In this document: positions 16,339 to 24,767 of the stretch, in pieces
Numbering within the stretch: the first letter of the stretch is position 1
How the letters are laid out: each line of letters starts with the position of its first letter
Assembly: GCA_016699675.1 (NCBI GenBank)
Contig: CP064985.1
Location: 1,302,001-1,366,000, forward strand
Source: Austwickia sp.
Lineage (GTDB): Bacteria; Actinomycetota; Actinomycetes; Actinomycetales; Dermatophilaceae
DNA length: 64,000 nt
Direction: 5' to 3'
The notes under the pieces: model-generated
The model's database searches: none
The model's input: only the letters and a program-made list of their open reading frames with translations
What the model was told of the DNA's origin: nothing
Position numbers and translations under genes: made by a program

Positions 16339-16790
16339 CCCCGTACGTCGCCGTGCTCAACGGGCCCAACCTCAACCTGCTCGGGCAGCGCCAGCCGCTG
16401 ATCTACGGCTCCGACACGCTTGCGGACGTCGAGGACCTCGTCCGGCGTACTGCCGCGGCCCACGGCCTGGACGTGCGCTGCGTGCAGAGCAACCATGAGG
16501 GCGTGCTCATCGACGCGGTGCACGAGATGCGTTCGGACGCAGCAGGTTTCGTCGTCAATGCCGGCGCGCTCACGCACACATCCATCGGGCTGCGGGACGC
16601 GCTCGCCACGATCGAGGGACCGCTGATCGAGGTGCACATCAGCAACGTGCACGCCCGGGAGGAGTTCCGCCAGCACTCCTATCTGTCCGCCATCGCCGCC
16701 GGCGTCATCGTCGGCTGCGGGATCCAGGGCTATGCGTTCGCCGTCGAGCGGATCGCCGCCCTCACGGGACCCGAGACGCTTCTGGCATGA
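16335..16790 (+). CDS. aroQ: Type II 3-dehydroquinate dehydratase
   Basis: Interconverts 3-dehydroquinate and 3-dehydroshikimate (shikimate pathway or quinate breakdown). The 151-residue protein shows VLNGPNLNLLGQRQPLIYG with the catalytic Arg/Tyr lid, the base-bearing VQSNHEGVLIDAVHE, FVVNAGALTHTSIGLRDAL and EVHISNVHAREEFRQHSYLS. ATG 16335 overlaps the IclR stop. Placement behind a sugar-acid IclR rather than with aro genes suggests a catabolic role, for instance quinate or shikimate use. Its 3' end overlaps the convergent terC gene by 29 bases. Confidence 0.93.
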   Translation: MTPYVAVLNGPNLNLLGQRQPLIYGSDTLADVEDLVRRTAAAHGLDVRCVQSNHEGVLIDAVHEMRSDAAGFVVNAGALTHTSIGLRDALATIEGPLIEVHISNVHAREEFRQHSYLSAIAAGVIVGCGIQGYAFAVERIAALTGPETLLA

Positions 16791-17739
16791 CCGCCTCGCG
16801 GCGCCCGTCGTACAGGCTGGTCGCCACCGTCACCGCGAGGATCGCGACGATCACCCCCAGCGACGCGAGCGTCGGGATGTGCGGCAGCCCGTCCCAGACC
16901 CCGCCCGCCCAGTGCAGGACCAGCTTGACCCCGATGAAGGCCAGGATCGCCGCAAGCCCGTAGCCCAGGTGCGCGAGGTGCTTCAGCGCCCCCTCCAGGA
17001 CGAAGTACAGGGCTCGCAGGCCGAGCAGCGCGAACGCGTTGGTGACGAAGACCAGGTAGGGGTCGCCGGTGATGCCGTAGACCGCGGGGATCGAGTCGAT
17101 CGCGAAGACCACGTCGGTGCCCAGGATGGCGATGATGACCAGGGCCATCGGGGTGAGGGCGCGACGCCCGCCGCGGGCGATGGACAGCCGCGGCCCGTGG
17201 TAGTCCTCGGTCACCGGATAGAACCGGCGCAGCAGCCGGACGCTGCGTAGCGCGGAGACGTCGACCTGGTGATCGGCCGGGCCCATCGCGTCCCGGAGCA
17301 CCTTCACCGCCGTGACCAGCAGGATGGCCCCGAACAGCAGGAACGCCCAGGAGAAGTGCGCGATGAGCTGGGCGCCCAGCACGATGAAGATGGCCCGCAG
17401 GATCAGGGCGCCGGCCACGCCGATGAGCAGCACCCGCTGCTGCAGCGCCCGCGGCACCGCGAACGCCCCGAGCAGCAGCATGAAGATGAAGAGGTTGTCG
17501 ACCGACAGCGACTTCTCCACCAGGTATCCGGCGTAGAACTCCAGGCCGGTCTCCGAGCCGTAGCTGCGCCAGATCCACGCGCCGAAGGCCAGCGGCAGGG
17601 CCACGTAGAACGCCGACCAGCCCACCGCCTCCCGCATCGAGACGTCGTGCGGCTTGCGCGTGATGACGAAGTCGAGAGCGAAGAGCGCCAGCACGCCGGC
17701 GATGGTGAGTAGCCACAGCATGGGGGTGGCGATGGTCAT
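16762..17739 (-). CDS. TerC/Alx-family integral membrane protein (Mn2+ exporter type)
   Basis: A 325-residue membrane protein with about eight to nine hydrophobic helices and the TerC signatures LVEKSLSVDNLFIFMLLL and ALVIIAILGTDVVFAIDSIP, whose acidic residues (Asp, Glu in the membrane) are the expected metal-handling sites. Family members such as Alx export manganese or help metallate exported enzymes. The start ATG at 17739 (MTIATPMLWLL) has GGAG upstream within a riboswitch-like leader, which supports a manganese-responsive role. Confidence 0.92.
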   Translation of the reverse strand: MTIATPMLWLLTIAGVLALFALDFVITRKPHDVSMREAVGWSAFYVALPLAFGAWIWRSYGSETGLEFYAGYLVEKSLSVDNLFIFMLLLGAFAVPRALQQRVLLIGVAGALILRAIFIVLGAQLIAHFSWAFLLFGAILLVTAVKVLRDAMGPADHQVDVSALRSVRLLRRFYPVTEDYHGPRLSIARGGRRALTPMALVIIAILGTDVVFAIDSIPAVYGITGDPYLVFVTNAFALLGLRALYFVLEGALKHLAHLGYGLAAILAFIGVKLVLHWAGGVWDGLPHIPTLASLGVIVAILAVTVATSLYDGRREAVMPEASRVP

Positions 17740-17757
17740 GGGGGTCTCCTCAGGTCA

Positions 17758-17890
17758 GGTGCCTGAGGTCTCCTTCGCGCGCGGTCCCGTCCGGCTAACG
17801 CCTCGGGCTGCGGCGCTCACCCGGAGCGCCGCTGGGGGCGCCGTAGTGACCGGATGAGGCTTGAGAAGTACTCCCCTCGGGTCAAAGGTT
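17758..17890 (-). promoter_or_regulatory. yybP-ykoY (Mn2+) riboswitch leader of terC
   Basis: Read on the minus strand the leader contains the hallmark GGGGAGTA (about 17879-17869) just after an A/C-rich 5' strand (CTTTGACCCGA), a central GC-rich hairpin (GGCGCTCC with GAGCGCC), and the second conserved part AGCCGGACGGGACC...GAAGGAGACCTC ending about 20 bases before the start codon. These are the paired loops that bind Mn2+ in yybP-ykoY riboswitches, which classically precede terC/alx genes. The boundaries are approximate. Confidence 0.82.
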
Positions 17891-17956
17891 AGCCGCCCTA
17901 AGCATTTGGTGGCAAATTCGGGGGCGCGGGCTCGGCGGATCCCCTCATCGGTGATA

Positions 17957-18592
17957 TCAGTTCGGTCCGGGCTCCCCCGGCAACAGCGTGTCGATCATCG
18001 TCCGGGCCAGCTCGGCGTGGCCGCGTTCGCGCAGGTGCCAGGGGTCGAGGTACCAGCCGGCGATCGCGGTCCGGTCCAGCGTCGCCCAGTGCGCGGCGTG
18101 GTCCACGAGCGGCAGCCGCTCGCGGGCGGCGAGCTCGCGGATGACGTCGCAATATGCCGGGAGCGCGTCGTGGCTGCCGTCGTCGCCGGCGCCGACGAGG
18201 TACGGCGTGTGCAGCACCACCCGAGACCCCAGCGCCTGGACCTGGTCGACCAGCTCGGCCATCCCGTCGGCGAAGCGTTCCAGCCCCGAGGCCCCCCAGC
18301 CCGCGTCGTTCATGCCGAGGAACACCGAGACGATCTGGGCGTCGTACGTCAGGAGCCGCTCGTCGAACTCCCAGAGCGTCTCCCCCACCGTGGCGCCGGC
18401 GACCCCGCTGTTGTCCACCGCGTCGCCGGCGCGCACCGGGCCGGCCTCGTGCGCGAGGTGGGCGGCGAAGAGCCCCGCGTAGCCCTGCCCCGGGTCGCGC
18501 AGCCCCCATCCGGAGGTGATCGAGTCCCCGGCGAGCAGCCACCGCACGCTGCCCTGGAGCAGGAACTGGCCAAGCTCTTCGGCGGGAGTCAT
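17957..18592 (-). CDS. SGNH/GDSL-type esterase or lipase
   Basis: A 211-residue hydrolase of the SGNH fold. Block I is RWLLAGDSITSGWG (nucleophile Ser), block II the Gly in VDNSGVAGATVGETL, block III SVFLGMNDAGWG (oxyanion Asn) and block V DPWHLRERGH (catalytic Asp and His). No signal peptide is visible, so a cytoplasmic esterase is likely. The start at 18592 (MTPAEELGQFLLQGS) is preferred because homology starts there; no strong ribosome-binding site is seen. It is divergent from the AMP-ligase gene with a 96-base gap. The substrate is unknown. Confidence 0.85.
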   Translation of the reverse strand: MTPAEELGQFLLQGSVRWLLAGDSITSGWGLRDPGQGYAGLFAAHLAHEAGPVRAGDAVDNSGVAGATVGETLWEFDERLLTYDAQIVSVFLGMNDAGWGASGLERFADGMAELVDQVQALGSRVVLHTPYLVGAGDDGSHDALPAYCDVIRELAARERLPLVDHAAHWATLDRTAIAGWYLDPWHLRERGHAELARTMIDTLLPGEPGPN

Positions 18593-18688
18593 GGCCGCAC
18601 CGTACCGATCGCGCCGGGTCGAGGCCGCATCGGAGTAGGTTCGACACGGCCCGCAGACGCGGCCACCCCCCACAGCGAAGGACGCGCC

Positions 18689-20356
18689 ATGCCGATCCGC
18701 GGCCCCCTGCCTGACGTCGAGATCCCGGACGCGAGCCTGTACGACGTCATCTTCGGCGGGCTCGACGCCGCTGACCTCGACCGGGTGGCGGTCCGCGATG
18801 CCGCGACCGGGGCCGGCCCGACGTACGGCATGCTGCGCGCCCAGGTCGACGCTGTCGCCGGCTGGCTTGCTGCGCACGGCGTGGGCCCCGGCGACTCGGT
18901 CGCGCTCGGCCTGCCGACGTCCGTCGACTATGTGACCGCCTTCCACGGGACCCTGCGGTCCGGCGCGGCGGCGTCGCCGATGAACGTGCAATACACGGTC
19001 GGCGAGATCGCCCACCAGCTGACGGCCGCGCGGGCCAAGTACGCGATCGCCCACCCCCTGACGCTGCCGGCGGTGGCCGGCGCCGCGGCCCAGCTCGGCT
19101 GGTCACCTGATCGCGTGATCGTCGTCGGCGGCGGCAGCGAGGCCGCCACGGTCGGGCACCCCGCCGAGGTCAGCGCCGCCCACGACGCGGCCGTGGCGGC
19201 CGGGCACACGTCGTACGGCGTGCTCCTGGACTGCCCCGACGCCCCGCCGCAGCTGCAGATCGACCCGGCCACCCACGTCGCCTGCATCCCGCTGTCCTCG
19301 GGCATCGGCGGCCTCATGAAGCCCGTCGCGCTGACGCACCGCAACCTCGTCGCCAACCTCGCGCAGCTCACGCCGATCCTGACCCAGAACCCGGTCGACC
19401 ACGTCTTCCTGACGTTCCTGCCGTTCAGCCACGTCTACGCGCTCACCGTGACGATGAACTGCGCGCTGGCGAACCGGTTCGCGCTGGTGACGATGCCGCA
19501 GTTCGACCTGGAGGCCATGCTGCGGGCGATCGCGACCTACCGCGCCACGATGGTGACGATCGTGCCGCTGGTGGCGAAGCTGCTGGCCGGGGCGCCGGGG
19601 ATCGAGAGCTTCGACACCTCCAGCCTGCAGTTCGTGATCTCCGGCGCGGCCCCGCTGACCGACGAGGTCGGCAACGCGGTGGCGCAGCGGCTGGGGTGCA
19701 TGGTGGCGCAGGGCTACGGCATGACCGAGCTGTCGCCGTGCACCCACGTGACCCCGTTCAGCCGCCCCGACATCCCGCCGTCGGCCATCGGCATGCCGAT
19801 CCCCAACGTGGAGATGCGCGTCGTCGACCCGATCACCCGGGTCGACATCGACGTGCCCGCGCAGGGGCGCAGCGGGCCCGGCGAGATGCTGGTCCGCGGG
19901 CCGAACGTGATGCGGGGCTATCTCGACGACCCCGAGGCGACGGCGCAGATCATCGACGCGGACGGCTGGCTGCGCACCGGCGACCTCGTCGAGATCACCG
20001 CCGACGGGGTCACCTGGACCGTGGGCCGGTGCAAGGAGCTCATCAAGGCCAAGGGCTTCCAGGTGCCGCCCGCCGAGCTGGAGGCGGTGCTACGCACCCA
20101 CCCGGCCGTCGTCGACGCGGGCGTCTTCGGGGTGGACCTGCGGGACGGGTCGGGGGACGAAGCGCCGTACGCCGTGATCCAGCTCGCCCCCGGCGCCACG
20201 GCCACGCCGATCGAGATGATCAAGCACGTCACGGCGCGGGTGGCGAAGTACAAGTTCCTGCGCTCGGTGACCTTCGTCGAGGCCCTGCCCCGGCTCGCGG
20301 ACGGCTCGCTGGACCGGGCCGCCCTGCGCGGCTGCGTCCCGGCGCTCAACAGGTAG
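18689..20356 (+). CDS. AMP-dependent acyl-CoA ligase homologue with degenerate catalytic motifs
   Basis: Overall a 555-residue 4-coumarate/long-chain acyl-CoA ligase fold: LPFSHVYALTVTMNCAL, the A5 motif GYGMTELSP, A7 WLRTGDLVEI and A8 CKELIKAKGFQVPPAELE are present. But the A3 P-loop, normally SSGTTGxPKGV, reads SSGIGGLMKPV (residues 203-213), and the C-terminal A10 lysine, normally in PxxxxGK, is replaced by Ser (LPRLADGSLDRAALRG, Ser about 540). Both changes should impair adenylation, so activity is doubtful or altered. ATG 18689 has GAAGGA upstream; a hairpin follows the stop. Confidence 0.85.
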   Translation: MPIRGPLPDVEIPDASLYDVIFGGLDAADLDRVAVRDAATGAGPTYGMLRAQVDAVAGWLAAHGVGPGDSVALGLPTSVDYVTAFHGTLRSGAAASPMNVQYTVGEIAHQLTAARAKYAIAHPLTLPAVAGAAAQLGWSPDRVIVVGGGSEAATVGHPAEVSAAHDAAVAAGHTSYGVLLDCPDAPPQLQIDPATHVACIPLSSGIGGLMKPVALTHRNLVANLAQLTPILTQNPVDHVFLTFLPFSHVYALTVTMNCALANRFALVTMPQFDLEAMLRAIATYRATMVTIVPLVAKLLAGAPGIESFDTSSLQFVISGAAPLTDEVGNAVAQRLGCMVAQGYGMTELSPCTHVTPFSRPDIPPSAIGMPIPNVEMRVVDPITRVDIDVPAQGRSGPGEMLVRGPNVMRGYLDDPEATAQIIDADGWLRTGDLVEITADGVTWTVGRCKELIKAKGFQVPPAELEAVLRTHPAVVDAGVFGVDLRDGSGDEAPYAVIQLAPGATATPIEMIKHVTARVAKYKFLRSVTFVEALPRLADGSLDRAALRGCVPALNR

Positions 20357-20374
20357 CAGAACACCGCCGCCCCT

Positions 20375-20407
20375 GGACCCGCGCCGTCATCGTTTAGGCG
20401 CGGGTCC
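20375..20407 (+). terminator. Hairpin terminator after the acyl-CoA ligase homologue
   Basis: Perfect 11-base stem GGACCCGCGCC (20375-20385) with its complement at 20397-20407 and an 11-base loop, 18 bases after the stop codon. There is no T-run, as is common in high-GC actinobacterial terminators. Confidence 0.65.
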
Positions 20408-20425
20408 GGAGTCGGTGCGGAACGG

Positions 20426-22162
20426 ATGGCGGGAGGGTCACCCCACGGGTCGTCGCGTCGTGCTCCAGCCGGCAGGCGGCAGGCGGCACGAGACGAACGC
20501 CACTGCCGGCGTCGGCGTCCGGGCGAGGGCGGGATTCTCGCCCTGGCCGCGCTGGCCCGGCGGCACTCACGCCCCGGCGGACGACGCTTCAAACTCGTGA
20601 TGATCCTCGGGGTGCTCGGCGCCTGCCTGTTCTACGGCGACAGCGTCATCACCCCGGCCGTATCGGTGCTCTCCGCCGTCGAGGGCCTGTCGGTGCCCGC
20701 GCCGGGGCTGGCGCACTACGAGGTGCCCCTGGCCATGCTGGTCATCACGGTGCTCTTCCTCGGCCAGCGGTACGGCACCTCGCGGGTCGGCATCCTGTTC
20801 GGCCCGGTCATGGTCGTGTGGTTCACCACGCTCGCCGTACTCGGTGTCGTCAACGTCGGCCACGACCCGGCGATCCTCAAGGCGGTCTCCCCGACGTACG
20901 CCATCGCCTTCGTCGTCGCCGACCCCATCGTCGCGTTCATCGCCATGGGTGCCGTGGTCCTCTCGATCACCGGCGCCGAGGCCTTGTACGCCGACATGGG
21001 GCACTTCGGCGCCATGCCCATCCGGCGCGCCTGGTTCTTCCTAGTCATGCCGGCCCTGCTCGCCAACTACATGGGCCAGGGCGCCCTGATCCTCGACCAC
21101 CCCGACGCCGCCAAGAACTCGTTCTTCCTGCTTGCTCCCGAGTGGTTCCGGCTGCCACTGGTCGCCCTCGCCACGCTGGCGACGGTCATCGCCTCGCAGT
21201 CGGTGATCTCGGGGGCGTTCTCGGTGTCGCGCCAGGCCGAGCGGCTGGGCTATCTCCCGCGGCTGACCGTGAAGCACACCTCGGAGCGCACCGAGGGCCA
21301 GATCTACGTGCCGGGGATCAACTGGATCCTGTACGTCGGGGTCATGGTGCTGCTGCTCGCCTTCCCCGCCTCGGAGAAGCTGGCTACGGCATACGGACTC
21401 GCGGTGACCGGCACGTTCATCCTCACCACCGTGCTCTTCCTCGTGTACGCCGACGCGGCCTGGGGCTGGAGCCGGACGAAGCTGCTGCTCGTGGCGCTCC
21501 CGCTGGCCTGGCTGGAGGGCACCTACTTCCTGGCGAACCTGGCCAAGCTGTTCCATGGCGGCTGGCTGCCGCTGGTCATCGCCGCGGCCGTCGGCACGAT
21601 CATGTTCACCTGGCAGGCGGGCCGGATCATCGTCACCCGCAAGCGGCTCGCGCTGGAGGGCCCGATGCCGGAGTTCGTCGAGTGGGCCGAGCGACAGCAC
21701 CTGACGAACGTCGAGGGTACGGCGGTCTTCCTGCACCCCACGACCGAGACCGCCCCCCTGGCGCTACGTGAGAACGCGCTGGTCAACCACATCCTGCACG
21801 AGCGGATCTTCATCGTCGCGACCGTCCCGGAGGACGTGCCGCACGTGCCGCTCGAGCACCAGGTGACCATGGACCACCACGAGGGCCACATCACCCACCT
21901 CACGGTCCACTTCGGCTTCTCCGACGACGAGGACATCCCGGCCGCGTTGGCCGCGGCGCAGCGGGGTGGGCTCGACATCGACGCCGAGAACGCCTTCTAT
22001 TTCGTGTCCCGGATCAGCGTGCACCGCGGGGGCGACTCCCGGATGGCCGGGTGGCGCAAGGCGATCTTCCTGGGCCTCACCCACAACGCGGCGGACCCCA
22101 CGGCGTACTTCCGGCTCCCGGAGGCCCGCACCGTGGTGCTCGGATCGCGGGTGCTCATCTAG
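20426..22162 (+). pseudogene. kup: Kup-family K+ transporter lacking its N-terminal end
   Basis: Kup imports K+ with H+. Clear homology begins only at GEGGILALAALARR (about base 20522) and runs to the end: LGACLFYGDSVITPAVSVLSA, ITGAEALYADMGHFG, YMGQGALIL and SQSVISGAFSVSRQAERLG are all typical, followed by the cytoplasmic tail. The first about 90 residues, including the GDIGTSPLY helix present in all Kup proteins, are absent; upstream bases in all frames give no match, and a terminator hairpin lies at 20375. The coding sequence therefore looks 5'-truncated by a deletion. The 32 codons before base 20522 are unlike Kup and may be fortuitous. Function is doubtful because the first two helices line the ion path. 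Confidence 0.8.
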
Positions 22163-22267
22163 CGCGGTGCTGTGACGGTTTGCTGCGTTGGGAATTGCGC
22201 AAACTGGACATAAAGCGGCGCGGGGCGGGTAGGAGGCCCACATCCCCCGCGCGAAAGGCGTTTCCCG

Positions 22268-23464
22268 ATGAAGGCATTGACGTGGCAAGGCACCGACAAG
22301 GTCGCGGTTCTCGACGTACCCGACCCGGTGATCCAGGAGCCCACCGACGCGATCGTGCGCGTCACCTCGACCGCGATCTGCGGCTCTGACCTGCACCTTT
22401 ATCACGTCCTTGGGCCGTACCTGGACAAGGGCGACATCCTGGGGCACGAGTTCATGGGCATCGTCGAGGAGGTCGGCGGCCAGACCGGGGACCTGGCTGT
22501 CGGCGACCGGGTCGTGGTGCCGTTCAACATCTCCTGCGGGCACTGCTGGATGTGCGACCGCGGTCTGCAGAGCCAGTGCGAGACGACCCAGGTCCGCGCG
22601 CAGGAGAAGGGCGCGGCGCTGTTCGGCTACACCCGGATGTACGGGTCGGTGCCGGGCGGCCAGGCCGAATACGTGCGGGTGCCGCAGGCGCAGTACGGGC
22701 CGGTCAAGCTGCCGCACGAGGGGGCGGACGAGCGTTACCTTTACCTGTCCGACATCCTCCCGACCGCCTGGCAGGGCGTGAAGTACGCCGACGTCCACGA
22801 GGGCGACACGGTCGCGGTGTTCGGGCTCGGGCCGGTCGGCCAGCTGGCCACCCGCTGCGCCCGGCACCTCGGTGCCGCCCGCGTCATCGGCGTCGACCTG
22901 GTCGACGACCGGCTGGCCACGGCGTCGGCGCACGGCGTCGAGACCGTCGACCTGCGCACGGTCGATGACGCCGCGATGGCGATCCGCGAGATGACGAACG
23001 GCCGCGGCGCCGACTGCGTCGTGGAGGCGGTCGGGATGGAGGCGCACGGCGGGCCGGTGAACAAGGCCGCCGAGGTCGCGATCACGGCCACCGGGTTCCT
23101 CCCGGGGCCGTTGGCCCGCAAGGCCGTTGAGACCGTCGGGATCGACCGGATGGCCGCGCTGCACGGGGCCCTCCTGGCCGCGCGCCGCGGCGGAACCGTG
23201 TCGGTGTCCGGCGTGTACGGCGGCGCGGTCGACCCGATGCCCATGATGGACATGTTCGACCGGCAGCTCACCGTCCGCATGGGCCAGGCCAATGTCCGCC
23301 GCTGGACCGACGAGCTGCTGGGGATCATCCGGGACGACGACGTCTTCGACCTGGAGAACCTCGCCACGCATCGGCTGCCGCTGGAGCAGGCCCCCCAGGC
23401 CTACGCCACCTTCCAGAAGAAGCAGGACGGCTGCCTCAAGGTCGTCCTCAAGCCCGGCGCCTGA
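22268..23464 (+). CDS. Zinc-dependent medium-chain alcohol dehydrogenase
   Basis: A 398-residue MDR enzyme. Catalytic zinc ligands are in TAICGSDLHLYH (Cys) and ILGHEFMGIVEEVG (His-Glu); the structural zinc loop has four Cys in CGHCWMCDRGLQSQC; the NAD(P) site is VAVFGLGPVGQLATRCARHLG followed by an acidic residue (GVDLVDDR), suggesting NAD+. The long insertion after the nucleotide domain (GMEAHGGPVNKAAEVA...) resembles the glutathione-independent formaldehyde dehydrogenase branch. ATG 22268 has AAAGG upstream. It is followed 21 bases later by a DUF72 gene, probably in one operon. The substrate is not determined by sequence. Confidence 0.9.
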   Translation: MKALTWQGTDKVAVLDVPDPVIQEPTDAIVRVTSTAICGSDLHLYHVLGPYLDKGDILGHEFMGIVEEVGGQTGDLAVGDRVVVPFNISCGHCWMCDRGLQSQCETTQVRAQEKGAALFGYTRMYGSVPGGQAEYVRVPQAQYGPVKLPHEGADERYLYLSDILPTAWQGVKYADVHEGDTVAVFGLGPVGQLATRCARHLGAARVIGVDLVDDRLATASAHGVETVDLRTVDDAAMAIREMTNGRGADCVVEAVGMEAHGGPVNKAAEVAITATGFLPGPLARKAVETVGIDRMAALHGALLAARRGGTVSVSGVYGGAVDPMPMMDMFDRQLTVRMGQANVRRWTDELLGIIRDDDVFDLENLATHRLPLEQAPQAYATFQKKQDGCLKVVLKPGA

Positions 23465-23485
23465 GCGCCGCCGGCGCAGCGCCGC

Positions 23486-24214
23486 ATGACCACCTGGGTC
23501 GGGACCTCCGGCTGGAGTTACGACCATTGGTCCGGGGTGCTCTACCCGCCGGGGCTGCCGCCGCGGGACCGACTGGCCCGGTACGTCGAGAGCTTCGACA
23601 CCGTCGAACTCAACGCCAGCTACTACCGCTGGCCCGGCGTACCGTCCTTCGCGTCCTGGCGGCGGCGCCTCCCGGACGGGTTCCGCATGACGGTCAAGGC
23701 GCCCCGCGGACTCACCCACGCCCGGAAGCTCGCGGCCCCCGAGGCGTGGGTCGAGCGCATCCTGGCGGGGTGGGTCGCGCTCGACGACCGCCGCGGGATG
23801 CTGCTCGTGCAGCTGCCGCCGGGCCTGGCGCGCGACGACGACCGCCTCGACCACTTCCTGTCGCTGCTGCCGCCGTGGTGTCCGACCGCGGTGGAGTTCC
23901 GGCACGACTCCTGGCTGGCGGATCCGGTGTTCGAGCTGTTGGAGCGCCGCCGCTCGGCGTACGTCGTGATGTCCGGCGCCAAGCTGCCGTGCGTGCTGCG
24001 CGCGACCGCACCGACCGTGTACGTGCGCCTGCACGGTCCCGATCACGAGCACCTGTACGGCGGGAGCTACAGCGACACCGACCTCGGCTGGTGGGCCGAC
24101 CGGATCCGGGAATGGTCCGGCCAGGGGCGGGACGTCTACGCCTATTTCAACAACGACGGCGGCGGCCACGCGGTCCGCAACGCCTGGACGCTGCGCGCCA
24201 TGCTGGCCGGCTAG
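23486..24214 (+). CDS. DUF72-family TIM-barrel protein
   Basis: A 242-residue member of the DUF72 (YecE) family, recognised by WVGTSGWSYDHWSGVLYPPG at the N-terminus, TVELNASYYRWPG, FRMTVKAPRGLTH, TAVEFRHDSWL and the C-terminal VYAYFNNDGGGHAVRNAWTL. It has a TIM-barrel fold with unknown biochemical function. The gene follows the alcohol dehydrogenase closely on the same strand. It is shorter than YecE of E. coli (272) but within the family range. Confidence 0.9.
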   Translation: MTTWVGTSGWSYDHWSGVLYPPGLPPRDRLARYVESFDTVELNASYYRWPGVPSFASWRRRLPDGFRMTVKAPRGLTHARKLAAPEAWVERILAGWVALDDRRGMLLVQLPPGLARDDDRLDHFLSLLPPWCPTAVEFRHDSWLADPVFELLERRRSAYVVMSGAKLPCVLRATAPTVYVRLHGPDHEHLYGGSYSDTDLGWWADRIREWSGQGRDVYAYFNNDGGGHAVRNAWTLRAMLAG

Positions 24215-24277
24215 CGGCGACCGCCGGCTCGCGCCCGAGTTGCCCCGGTGAGTCCGTGTTTTCGGTGGTTAGCGAGG

Positions 24278-24302
24278 GTTTCGACCCGCCGCCGCGGGGT
24301 AC
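24278..24302 (+). promoter_or_regulatory. Candidate stress-sigma (SigB/SigF-type) promoter
   Basis: GTTTC at 24278-24282 and GGGTAC at 24297-24302 are 14 bases apart, close to the GTTT-N14-GGGTA consensus of actinobacterial general-stress sigma factors. A transcript would start near 24309 and reach the small acidic genes at 24363. Confidence 0.5.
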
Positions 24303-24362
24303 CTGCGGGGGCAGCTGTTCCGCACCACGACTGATGACAAGCGACGAGATTCAGGAGAGCCG

Positions 24363-24530
24363 ATGAGCGACGACGGCCAGATATCGGAAGTCCAGAAGAC
24401 CCGCCCGGAGGGCGCCGCGCAGGATGACCCGCCGGGCGCGAACGACGGCATCCCGCCGGCCGACGCGGCGCAGCAAGAGGCGCAGGGCGGCCCGCGCGAG
24501 TACGGCGAGGGGGTCATGGGCGATGAGTGA
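24363..24530 (+). CDS. Small acidic hydrophilic protein 1 (unknown)
   Basis: A 55-residue protein, MSDDGQISEV...YGEGVMGDE, rich in Asp, Glu, Gln, Gly and Pro with no hydrophobic core, suggesting an intrinsically disordered or stress-related protein. Support comes from AGGAGA positioned before the ATG, a possible stress-sigma promoter upstream, third-position G/C bias and an 8-base overlap with the next small gene (ATGAGTGA). I do not recognise a family and assign no function. Confidence 0.6.
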   Translation: MSDDGQISEVQKTRPEGAAQDDPPGANDGIPPADAAQQEAQGGPREYGEGVMGDE

Positions 24531-24663
24531 CAGCAACGCACCCACCGGCGAGGAGCTGGACCAGAAGCAGGCCGAGCTGACCCACGAGCTGGAGGACAAC
24601 CCGGCGGCCGAGGAGATCGCGGCCGCCACCGAGGGCGAGGTCGCGGGCCCCCCCGGGCAGTAA
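24523..24663 (+). CDS. Small acidic hydrophilic protein 2 (unknown)
   Basis: A 46-residue protein, MSDSNAPTGEELDQKQAELT..., strongly acidic (about 12 Glu/Asp) with a central amphipathic, probably helical stretch EELDQKQAELTHELEDN. It overlaps the preceding small gene by 8 bases and starts with the same MSD, hinting at a duplicated pair or translational coupling. Longer in-frame readings start at 24424, but the start inside ATGAGTGA is more natural. No family is recognised. Confidence 0.6.
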   Translation: MSDSNAPTGEELDQKQAELTHELEDNPAAEEIAAATEGEVAGPPGQ

Positions 24664-24767
24664 TCCGCTGGACCCAGCGCGGGTCGAGCAAGCGCGTGGG
24701 TCGAGCGGACGAGCGGGTGGATGGCGTCCGGCAGGGGCCGAGCAGGACGACGGAAGAAGGAGTGAGC

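Noticed and set aside
21764..24169. An 801-codon minus-strand frame over kup, the dehydrogenase and DUF72
   Set aside because: Antisense to three genes with recognised motifs; no domain of its own.
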